Below, piece by piece: positions 52,475 through 59,412 of a DNA stretch of 64,000 bases. Both the position numbers and the translations under genes were made by a program. How positions within the stretch are numbered: the first letter of the stretch is position 1; each line of letters opens with the position of its first letter. The notes beneath the pieces were generated by a model that had not been told where the DNA came from, made no database searches, and saw only the letters and a program-made list of their open reading frames with translations. The DNA comes from Pseudoclavibacter sp. Marseille-Q3772 (lineage in GTDB: Bacteria; Actinomycetota; Actinomycetes; Actinomycetales; Microbacteriaceae). The stretch lies in assembly GCF_916618895.1 (NCBI RefSeq), contig NZ_OU745391.1, positions 1,488,001 to 1,552,000 on the forward strand, given 5' to 3'.

Positions 52475-52938
52475 TCATATTTGCTTAATATTAGAATCCT
52501 GGATAGGGCGACCCCTCTTGAAGAAGAGGAGTCGCCCTAGCCATATAAGCAATGCTGACAGTCCCCAATGTCCATACACGTCATTAATCAGGTTGAAAGG
52601 GCTGAGTAGGTGCCTGCAAAGCCATTCCAAATGGAGGCGTGTAACGAGCGGTAGTGTGCTCAAGGTGCCAGTAATATAAAGCGAGACTGGCGAGACTAAT
52701 AGTGCGTAGATTCTCGGCATCGGGAGAATGTCATCGGGAGAATGTTTCGGGTAATAAGTAATGTGACAATCGCTATAAATGGGGGTTCCAGTGGCTGGAA
52801 GGCGACCAGAAGCCAGCCCAATGGTGTTCCGATGCTGATGAACGAATAAAGCGCTTGGATTGCGCCAAATGTGATGGCGATAATGATGACGTCAATAAGA
52901 GGGTGTTTGCTTCGAGGCTGCGGTTTTAGTGGCTCCAT
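52475..52938 (-). pseudogene. Paralogous membrane protein disrupted by a 14-bp tandem duplication
   Basis: Start near ATG 52938 ('MEPLKPQPRSKHPLIDVIIIAIT'). The first frame reads to 'LLITRNILPM' and then shifts; the second frame resumes with 'PRIYALLVSPVSLYITGTLST' and ends 'GRLLFFKRGRPIQDSNIKQI'. Removing one copy of the duplicated CATCGGGAGAATGT (52718-52745) restores one continuous frame of ~150 residues homologous to the gene at 51772-52215. So the duplication is the sole lesion. Confidence 0.8.
52718..52745. repeat. Exact 14-bp tandem duplication
   Basis: CATCGGGAGAATGT occurs twice head to tail (52718-52731 and 52732-52745). As 14 is not a multiple of 3, it shifts the frame of the membrane-protein gene it lies in. 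Confidence 0.95.
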
Positions 52939-53686
52939 GGCTAGTCTTGTACCTGATTGAAATGGTCTGACTATCGTGTTTGTAGGTAAGCGTAAGTGCA
53001 TAAAGGTCCCTTGGCAGGGATGCCCGGAAAATGAAATGTGAATGTTGCCATGTTGCTCAAATATCAGCACACTTGAGGTGAATGTGGTCATCTGCCCATT
53101 GAACGAGGCCGAGTTCTGGACTGCCTCGCGAGTTTGAATGCGGTCGTTGCCCCGGCCAAGAGTCCATTGGTCGGGTACAGCACGTGGAGTGATCTTTGCG
53201 ACCGCTCTCCCGGCTGCCTCTGCCTACATTGTTGGAGATTGAGCAGACGAGTGTGGGTTACAGGCGGCACTGTTGTTGGGATTACTGGAAGTGAGATCCA
53301 CGCGGCAGGAGCTCATATCTAGCCTAGTAACGCGAGCCGTGCGCCGGGTCGCCCAGCGATGCATGACACGTGTGGAGGAAACGGGCTTATTAGTGGCAAA
53401 GGTGCCAATCTGTTCGGGTGACCGTATTGGTTTGACGTCGTCGTTGCCACCACCGTGGGCCGCTGACCACCTGTCAAGAATCAATCGCGACTGCTGCGAT
53501 TTTCGAGCCCATAGGTGCAGGGCGCCATAAGATTTCGAAAACCCATTCGGTTCGGAAACTCGCTGGGAATGACCATCGAACCCTGGTCTGCGTGCGGATC
53601 TGCATATTGCACATGGTTGCCATGTTCGAGACCATGTCTGGAAAACAAACATCGCCCGCGTGTGGGCGAGAGAGTTAGATGGATCT
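52939..53686. other. 748-bp region without a supported gene
   Basis: Between the broken membrane gene and lipoprotein C. Open frames on both strands are short, lack ribosome-binding sites and show no family resemblance. The only structure seen is a small hairpin TCGCCC-GCGTGT-GGGCGA (53652-53669) shortly before lipoprotein C. It may be decayed DNA from an earlier partner gene. Confidence 0.5.
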
Positions 53687-54049
53687 ATGCGACGAATCAC
53701 GTATTGGGCCCTTGCTCTGGCGACGGTTGGTGTGCTGGCAGGCTGCACCGGTGCGGCACAGCCCGACAGCACGCCCACCGAGAGCACTACTCCGACCCCG
53801 CTCCCCACAGGTCAGGCGCTCGAAGACTGCAAGGAAGCAATTAAGAACCAGGTGATCGGTGCGCGGCTCTCGGCCGAGGATCGCGAACAGCAATTCAGCA
53901 GTAACTACGACTTTGAACATGTGACATTCGGGCCAGTAGACGGTGGTCTCGCCATCACTTTTGAAGGAATCGGGGAGTTCGATGGCAAGGCTGTGTCCAT
54001 CGAATGTGTCTGGACACCGGATCACACAACTGCGCAGGTAATTAACTGA
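53687..54049 (+). CDS. Lipoprotein C, partner of convergent PG-binding-like protein 3
   Basis: 120 residues from ATG 53687. Lipobox 'LATVGVLAGC', Thr/Pro linker ('STPTESTTPTPLPTG'), then 'ALEDCKEAIKNQVIGARLSAEDREQQF', 'FGPVDGGLAITFEG' and 'VSIECVWTPDHTTAQV'. The first cysteine ('EDC') and second ('IEC') match positions in lipoproteins A and B ('DEC..FCE', 'DDC..YCE'), and 'PVDGG' matches 'PIDGGWLLTI' of A. Its stop codon directly abuts the convergent gene's stop. Confidence 0.7.
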   Translation: MRRITYWALALATVGVLAGCTGAAQPDSTPTESTTPTPLPTGQALEDCKEAIKNQVIGARLSAEDREQQFSSNYDFEHVTFGPVDGGLAITFEGIGEFDGKAVSIECVWTPDHTTAQVIN

Positions 54050-54430
54050 CTACAGGCGCAGCCCTCGCACAAAGTCTGCCCAGGTCTTGTTCGGATCGTG
54101 CGACATCGCGTAGTTGTACGACTTCAGCTCGTACCAGCTATCCCATCCGCTTCCCCGGTGGGCATACTTGGCCACACCGATGACCGTGTTCGCCCCCACA
54201 GCCCCGTCGATTGGCCCTGAGTAGTAATCCCGGAGGGTGATTGACGTCTGGATGCCCTTGATCGTGTTCGGGCCCCAAGCCCCATCCACAGGGCCCGAAT
54301 ACCGCCCCTTCTCCTTGAGCGCAGCCTGCACCATCAAGCGGATGTTGTGCGTCGGTTCCAGCCATTTGTTGTACAGACCAGAAGTGCGTGAGCCCTGCGC
54401 CGACGGTTCGACGGTGTATGCGTATGCCAT
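54050..54430 (-). CDS. PG-binding-like repeat protein 3 (signal-less)
   Basis: 126 residues from ATG 54430 with AGGAG upstream. 'MAYAYTVEPSAQGS' then 'KWLEPTHNIRLMVQAALKEKGRYSGPVDGAWGPNTIKGIQ' and 'YYSGPIDGAVGANTVIGVAKYA', ending 'TWADFVRGLRL'. Close paralogue of protein 1 and more distant from protein 2. No signal peptide. Preceded by the fourth two-box promoter copy at 54500-54528. Confidence 0.72.
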   Translation of the reverse strand: MAYAYTVEPSAQGSRTSGLYNKWLEPTHNIRLMVQAALKEKGRYSGPVDGAWGPNTIKGIQTSITLRDYYSGPIDGAVGANTVIGVAKYAHRGSGWDSWYELKSYNYAMSHDPNKTWADFVRGLRL

Positions 54431-54499
54431 GGTGTTCTCTCCTACAACTAATCGGTAGCTCGTTTTGGGTGAGGACCACGCGGTCGTGGCCCTCGCTTT

Positions 54500-54528
54500 G
54501 ACTGCCGCGGGGGAGCGGTTTGTCAACC
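54500..54528 (-). promoter_or_regulatory. Shared two-box promoter, copy for PG-binding-like protein 3
   Basis: Minus strand GGTTGACA - 14 bp - GGCAGTC: one change in each box relative to the consensus. It ends 69 nt before ATG 54430, a longer leader than the other copies. Confidence 0.65.
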
Positions 54529-54651
54529 ACATGGAGAGTCAGTATCGGGATGCAGACGTTACGTCCGAACGACAAATACTCGTGGCCGTCATCGCGAACA
54601 ATGGCGGCCACGAACGGGTGAGTGCACGAAGGGACTGCGTCAGCAGTGCGG

Positions 54652-54993
54652 CTACAGGTTGTCAACGGCGTACTGGGCGGCCTCCGGCGAGAACTGTTCA
54701 AACTGAGATGTGAGCTGGTCGTAGATACCGAGCTTGCTCATAGGCATCGTCTTCGAGTAGCTCTCTGCCTTCTTGAGTGCAGACGTAAACTCTGCTGGTA
54801 CTTCCTCCTGGGGTGCAGCCTGCTGTTCAGGCGACTGCCCCTGACCAGGTGCGTCAGTCTCGCTCGGCGGGGCCGCGTTGGAACCTTCGGCGACGGCGGC
54901 CGGTTTCGCGCCATCGCTCTCATCCTGCTTGTTGCTGTTCATCCCGTCACCGACGGCGCCGATCAGTACCAGCGCACCAATGACAGTTAGCAC
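54652..54993 (-). CDS. Ltp-domain membrane-anchored protein, probably 5'-truncated
   Basis: 113 residues from GTG 54993. C-terminal 'ALKKAESYSKTMPMSKLGIYDQLTSQF..FSPEAAQYAVDNL' is one unit of the Ltp domain (host-cell surface-exposed lipoprotein). In streptococcal phage TP-J34 this family blocks superinfecting phage DNA entry. N-terminal hydrophobic helix 'LTVIGALVLIGAVGDG' and an acidic linker. The frame stays open upstream and encodes 'WFARHEV', as at the N-terminus of intact relatives, but without a start codon, so the 5' end seems lost where it meets a LuxR fragment. Confidence 0.65.
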   Translation of the reverse strand: MLTVIGALVLIGAVGDGMNSNKQDESDGAKPAAVAEGSNAAPPSETDAPGQGQSPEQQAAPQEEVPAEFTSALKKAESYSKTMPMSKLGIYDQLTSQFEQFSPEAAQYAVDNL

Positions 54994-54998
54994 CTCGT

Positions 54999-55160
54999 GG
55001 CGGGCAAACCAACACCGAGATCGCGCAGCAACCGTATATGTCGCCGCACACTGTGAAGCCCCACATCGCCGAGATCAGCAACAAACTCGGGGTTCATGGA
55101 CGCGTGCAGATTGCGGTGGTGATGACCGCATCCGGCTATGAACCAAATACTTGGGAGTAA
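54999..55160 (+). pseudogene. LuxR-type HTH fragment (response-regulator remnant)
   Basis: The frame reads 'GGQTNTEIAQQPYMSPHTVKPHIAEISNKLGV' and continues to 'HGRVQIAVVMTASGYEPNTWE' plus stop (55158-55160). This is the C-terminal helix-turn-helix of a NarL/LuxR response regulator (compare the usual T-N-x-E-I-A ... S-x-x-T-V-K-x-H). No receiver domain or start is present. A truncated remnant whose 5' end coincides with the truncated Ltp gene. Confidence 0.75.
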
Positions 55161-55204
55161 CCGGGGCGAAATGCTTGCGCCTGACGCGGCGGCCGGGGTA
55201 CGCT

Positions 55205-55359
55205 AATGGGCAGCCTTAGACCGCTGGTGGTTGGCGTGTGCAAACACGGCAAACGAAAGTTCCAACAGGACGGCCCGCGCAGGTGAACGAGCACAGCTAT
55301 TGACGGCATTTTTGCTGTGGGTTATTCACGCTCCGACATCCTGCGTCGGAGCGTTTTTT
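55205..55359 (+). promoter_or_regulatory. L10 (rplJ) mRNA leader with attenuator
   Basis: Upstream of rplJ, the sequence GCCTTAGACCGCTGGTGG fits the conserved part of the ribosomal L10 leader, which is bound by L10/L7-L12 to repress its own operon. It ends in an intrinsic terminator (55328-55359). The gap from terminator to rplJ ATG is about 64 nt. Boundaries are approximate. Confidence 0.7.
55328..55359 (+). terminator. Attenuator terminator in the L10 leader
   Basis: Perfect 10-bp stem ACGCTCCGAC / GTCGGAGCGT with a 7-nt loop followed by six T. It lies before, not after, the genes, so it must be conditionally read through. Confidence 0.88.
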
Positions 55360-55422
55360 GTTGGGGTAGGCGGTGGAACTGAAACGCCCGTTTCAGTTTC
55401 GCGACAAGACGAGAGGAGACCC

Positions 55423-55938
55423 ATGGCGACCAAGGAAGCAACCGTCGCTGAGCTCACCGACAAGTTCGAGAGCTCAAACGCCGTCGTGCTGACTGAGTAC
55501 CGCGGTCTCACCGTGGCGCAGCTGAAGACGCTGCGTCGTTCGCTCGGTGAGAGCGCAAGCTACGCCGTGGCAAAGAACACCCTCGCCAAGATTGCAGCTA
55601 ACAAGGCTGGAATCACCGGCCTCGACGACCTCTTCGCTGGACCGACCGCTATCGCGTTCGTTGAAGGTGAAGTTGTTGACGCTGCCAAGGCGCTGCGTGA
55701 CTTTGCCAAGGACAACCCTCTCCTGGTGATCAAGGGTGGCTACTTCGATGGCAAGCCACTCACCACGGAAGAGGTCAACAAGCTCGCCGACCTCGAGAAC
55801 CGCGAAACGCTGCTTGGCAAGCTTGCCGGCGCATTCAAGGCCTCGCTGTTCGGTGCCGCGTACATGTTCACTGCGCCTGCGTCCAAGGCGGTTCGTACCG
55901 TCGACGCGCTGCGCGAAAAGCAGGAGACCGCGGAGTAG
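55423..55938 (+). CDS. rplJ: 50S ribosomal protein L10
   Basis: 171 residues, ATG 55423 with GAGAGGAG upstream. '[39 protein letters not shown]' and the C-terminal L7/L12-binding helix '[26 protein letters not shown]' are typical of L10. Followed after 47 nt by rplL. Confidence 0.97.
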   Translation: MATKEATVAELTDKFESSNAVVLTEYRGLTVAQLKTLRRSLGESASYAVAKNTLAKIAANKAGITGLDDLFAGPTAIAFVEGEVVDAAKALRDFAKDNPLLVIKGGYFDGKPLTTEEVNKLADLENRETLLGKLAGAFKASLFGAAYMFTAPASKAVRTVDALREKQETAE

Positions 55939-55985
55939 TCCACCCCGGACCACGCGGCAAATTCATTATCTAAGGAGAAAACCCC

Positions 55986-56375
55986 ATGGCTAAGCTCACC
56001 GCTGAAGAGCTCATCGAGGCATTCAAGGAACTGACCCTCATCGAGCTGAGCGACTTCGTTAAGCTGTTCGAAGAGACCTTCGACGTAACCGCTGCTGCTC
56101 CGGTTGCAGTTGCTGCCGCAGGCGGCGCTGCTGCTGGTGGCGACGCTCCGGCTGCTGAGGAGAAGGACGAGTTCGACGTTATCCTCGAGGCTGCTGGCGA
56201 CAAGAAGATCCAGGTTATTAAGGAAGTTCGTGGCCTGACCTCGCTCGGCCTCGGCGACGCCAAGGCACTCGTTGACGGTGCTCCGAAGCCGGTTCTCGAA
56301 GGCGTTAGCAAGGAAGACGCCGAGAAGGCCAAGGAAGCGCTCGAGGGTGCTGGTGCAACCGTAACCCTCAAGTAG
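55986..56375 (+). CDS. rplL: 50S ribosomal protein L7/L12
   Basis: 129 residues. N-terminal dimerisation domain '[29 protein letters not shown]', Ala/Gly hinge, and C-terminal '[49 protein letters not shown]'. Full length; AAGGAG precedes the ATG. Confidence 0.98.
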   Translation: MAKLTAEELIEAFKELTLIELSDFVKLFEETFDVTAAAPVAVAAAGGAAAGGDAPAAEEKDEFDVILEAAGDKKIQVIKEVRGLTSLGLGDAKALVDGAPKPVLEGVSKEDAEKAKEALEGAGATVTLK

Positions 56376-56407
56376 TTCCGCACGCAGATCACTGCGTTAA
56401 CTACTCG

Positions 56408-56437
56408 AGCGGGTCAGAACTCTGGTTCTGGCCCGCT
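56408..56437 (+). terminator. Terminator after rplL
   Basis: Arms AGCGGGTCAGAAC / GGTTCTGGCCCGCT pair through one bulge around TCT, then TTGGGTTTT. It lies 33 nt past the stop. The following 155 bp up to the surface-protein gene contain its promoter region and nothing else visible. Confidence 0.8.
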
Positions 56438-56591
56438 TTGGGTTTTCCGCGCACTCGTCATACCTCGCGACAGGATGCGGTTTCCGGCAGCATTGCTACC
56501 TATGGAGGATTCTTAGCCAAGTCTCGATATGGCAACAATTTGGCATTAGTATCGATACGACGTATTAGGGGTCATAGCAAACGGAGTCGGA

Positions 56592-57368
56592 ATGGTAGTT
56601 GCGCTGAAACTGCGCCAGACGCTGCTCATTGCAGCAGCGTTGCCGACCCTCCTGCTGTCGGTGTCTGCTGTCGCCGCACCAGCACTTGCTGAAACGTCTA
56701 CGCCGACCGCTGAGCCGACTCCGGAGAACACGGCCGAGACGGCGGATGCGGCCACGAAGGTGCTGTTGCGTGTCCCCACAGCAACAAACCGGCCCGAGAC
56801 TACAGCTCCCCCTGCAAACGACTCGAGCTCATCGTCGACCGAGTCTCCCGTAGAGACCAGTTACCCGATAGGCCCGGTCGAGCCAACGGGGGGACCCCGG
56901 CCCACTGAAGCCGAACCGTCACCATCGGATCCGAATGTGGTGCCGGTCGAACCTGGTGACGACGTCACCGCTGAACCGACTTCGGAACCGGAGCGTCCAG
57001 ATACCGAGGAACCACAGCATCCAACCCCGCAACCGGAGGCACCGGACAATGACGACGATGCCGACGATACTGACGACGAGGACGGTTACATCGTATGGAC
57101 ACCCGACGCGGAGCAGCCACAGCCATCGCAAAAGGACGGTGGAGATAACGACGGCAAGAATGGTCGGAACGATCAGCAAGGCGGCTCGGGCGTCGGTAAC
57201 GAGCAAGGCGAGGGTGCCAAGCCGGCACCGTCGTCAACACCGAAACCGAAGCTGTCTGACTCGGGTGCTGAAGGCTTCGTGGTCGGTGGTGCCGCTGCGG
57301 CAACCATGGTTGGAGCAGGAGCGCTCCTGATGCTGGCCCGCCGCATCCGCTCGCACCACGCACGCTAA
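56592..57368 (+). CDS. Cell-surface protein with Pro/Glu/Thr-rich stalk and LPXTG-like tail
   Basis: 258 residues. Signal peptide ('TLLIAAALPTLLLSVSAVAAPALAE'), then ~190 residues of low-complexity Pro/Thr/Glu/Asp sequence, and a C-terminal sorting-signal plan: 'KPKLSDSGAEG', a hydrophobic helix 'FVVGGAAAATMVGAGALLMLA' and a basic tail 'RRIRSHHAR'. The pentapeptide LSDSG departs from LPxTG. Probably a sortase-attached or membrane-anchored surface stalk. No ligand-binding domain visible. Confidence 0.75.
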   Translation: MVVALKLRQTLLIAAALPTLLLSVSAVAAPALAETSTPTAEPTPENTAETADAATKVLLRVPTATNRPETTAPPANDSSSSSTESPVETSYPIGPVEPTGGPRPTEAEPSPSDPNVVPVEPGDDVTAEPTSEPERPDTEEPQHPTPQPEAPDNDDDADDTDDEDGYIVWTPDAEQPQPSQKDGGDNDGKNGRNDQQGGSGVGNEQGEGAKPAPSSTPKPKLSDSGAEGFVVGGAAAATMVGAGALLMLARRIRSHHAR

Positions 57369-57458
57369 TTCGGTAGCCAGTAGCGGATGCGACCGCTCAG
57401 TTCGCATCCGACGGTCGCTTGCGGCTATGCTTGATCGTTGTGCCGCTTCTGTGGCCCT

Positions 57459-57543
57459 GGAGGATTCGCCTAGTGGCCTATGGCGCACGGTTGGAAACCG
57501 TGTTGGGTTAACGCCCTCAGGGGTTCGAATCCCCTATCCTCCG
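57459..57543 (+). tRNA. tRNA-Ser (GGA)
   Basis: 85-nt class II tRNA. Acceptor GGAGGAT / ATCCTCC, anticodon stem-loop CACGG-TTGGAAA-CCGTG with GGA, long variable arm, T-arm AGGGGTTCGAATCCCCT. Confidence 0.95.
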
Positions 57544-57550
57544 CAGATCC

Positions 57551-57575
57551 AGTGCCCCGCGTCGTGCGGGGCACT
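57551..57575 (+). terminator. Terminator after tRNA-Ser
   Basis: Perfect 10-bp stem AGTGCCCCGC / GCGGGGCACT with loop GTCGT. No T-run. The next ~300 bp up to 57874 hold no gene; they include TATAATTAT at about 57760, a likely promoter for the ABC gene. Confidence 0.65.
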
Positions 57576-57873
57576 GCGGGTTTGCGGATGCAGTCGGTTA
57601 CACGCTCAGCGCAAGCGGTCACTGGGATGCGGTACCTTGCCGCAGTACCGGGGACCGTCACCATCCGAATCGTTGCAGATTACGAATTGGCGACGATTTA
57701 GGCTCCGACCAGGTATTCCAGCGCTCCGTTGCGCGAAGCGGTGCGTAACGTGGACTAATGTATAATTATCGAGCTCTGTCGTTTGTAGAGAATCCAAGCT
57801 GGTCGCTGGTTTGGGTAACGACGCTTATCCAACTCGTAAGCGCGGCCAGTCTTGAAAGGTAGCTTCATCAACC

Positions 57874-59403
57874 ATGCTCGACCCGGACTCCATCCTGTTT
57901 TCAACTCGTGGCCTGCAAAAGCGCCACGGATCCAAGAATGCGCTCGCCGACATCAGCCTCGACATCGGTCGCGGTGAGATCATCGGGCTGGTCGGGCAAA
58001 ACGGTGCGGGTAAGTCGACGCTGCTCAATGTCATCGGCGGTGCCTACCGTCCCGATGCGGGCACCATGACTCTCGCAGGCGAGCCGTACAACCCCGACTC
58101 GCGTGAGGAAGCTCTGGCAGCTGGAGTCAGCTCGATTCCGCAGGACTTCACGGTTGACCCGAACCTGACGGTCGCCGACGAGATTTTCGCGACGTCCTTC
58201 CAGGCGACTACACCCTACGAAGATCGCGTACAACTGTCCCAAGAACTGCTGCGGGCCGACGGGGTCAACATTGACGCGACCGCTCGGCTGGGGGATCTCG
58301 CACGGGCCGAACAGGTTTGCGTACGGCTCCTGCGTCTCTCGTTTGAAGAGTCACACCTGCTGCTCCTGGATGAGATCACGGCGGTTTCGAACGACCTCGA
58401 GATCTCGGTGCTGCACACGATCAGCAACCGGCTCACGAAACAGGGCCGTTCGATCATCTACATTTCGCACCGTCTCGACGAGGTGCAGTCCCTCAGCGAC
58501 CGCATTGTCATCATGCGCGAAGGTCGAATCTTCGGCGAGCTGGAACCGAGCGAATCCGGCGGTGCATCGGGAATCGCCTACGCCATGTTCATGCGCGAGT
58601 TCGCCCCGGCAGAGCGTCCCACGCAGATCGAAAACCCGCAGCCACTGCTCGAGATTGAAAACTTCGGTGCCAATGGCGTGAACCCCGTATCGCTCACACT
58701 CCACCGCGGCGAGGTCCTCGGCATCACCGGGATGCGCCGCTCCGGCCACTCAGAACTCGGCGCCGCGATCGGCGGTCTCAACGTGGCCAACTCGGGAACG
58801 TTGCGCCTCAACGGGCAGGAAATCAGCATCCGCTCACCACAGGATGCAACGGCCAACGGTATCGCCTACCTGCACGACGAGGACAGTGCTCGAGGCATCA
58901 CCAAGGACGACACCATGGCGAGCGCCACGATGGAACCCATGGAAGGCGCGTCGTTCGTCGAAGAAGCGAAGCGGTTCCGCGAAGTCGTGGCGACGATGCA
59001 GCGCATGGACATTAGCGCGATCGGGCCGCACGAATCGATTAGTAACCTCTCCGGTGGTGACCAGCAAAAGGTTGCCCTCGCCAAGTGGCTGCAGAGTAAC
59101 GCCGAGGTTGTCGTATTGAACCACCCCACCCGCGGAGTCGATGTCGCCTCGCGCGAAGTGGTCTACGAAATGATCGGCGAAATCACCGCGCGCGGCGGTG
59201 CCGTCATCCTCATCTCAAGCGACATGACCGAGGTGCTGGACCACTCGAACCGGGTCGCGGTGATGCGCGACGGTGACCTGGTCGACGTGTACCCCAACAC
59301 CGGTCTTACCGAAGACATGCTGGTGATGATCGCACTCGGTAGCCAATGGAAGTCCGGAACGACCGGTCGACGTGCCGCAGGTCCGAGCGGCGGCGACATC
59401 TAG
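57874..59403 (+). CDS. Orphan sugar-type ABC transporter ATPase, degenerate motifs
   Basis: 509 residues with two nucleotide-binding domains in RbsA/MglA layout. Domain 1: intact Walker A 'GLVGQNGAGKST' and Walker B 'LLLLDEITAV', but the LSGGQ position reads 'LARAEQVCV'. Domain 2: Walker A degenerate ('GMRRSGHSEL'), signature intact ('NLSGGDQQKV'), but Walker B reads 'VVVLNHPTRGVD', with Asn and His replacing Asp and Glu. No permease or binding-protein gene adjoins. A regulatory or non-transport role coupled to the roadblock protein 9 nt downstream is possible (inference). Confidence 0.8.
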   Translation: MLDPDSILFSTRGLQKRHGSKNALADISLDIGRGEIIGLVGQNGAGKSTLLNVIGGAYRPDAGTMTLAGEPYNPDSREEALAAGVSSIPQDFTVDPNLTVADEIFATSFQATTPYEDRVQLSQELLRADGVNIDATARLGDLARAEQVCVRLLRLSFEESHLLLLDEITAVSNDLEISVLHTISNRLTKQGRSIIYISHRLDEVQSLSDRIVIMREGRIFGELEPSESGGASGIAYAMFMREFAPAERPTQIENPQPLLEIENFGANGVNPVSLTLHRGEVLGITGMRRSGHSELGAAIGGLNVANSGTLRLNGQEISIRSPQDATANGIAYLHDEDSARGITKDDTMASATMEPMEGASFVEEAKRFREVVATMQRMDISAIGPHESISNLSGGDQQKVALAKWLQSNAEVVVLNHPTRGVDVASREVVYEMIGEITARGGAVILISSDMTEVLDHSNRVAVMRDGDLVDVYPNTGLTEDMLVMIALGSQWKSGTTGRRAAGPSGGDI

Positions 59404-59412
59404 GCGTGAACG

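Noticed and set aside
45681..54430. Prophage lysis module
   Set aside because: PG-binding-like proteins and XRE/ImmA suggest phage, but no capsid, tail, terminase, integrase or holin genes are present, and partners are lipoproteins.
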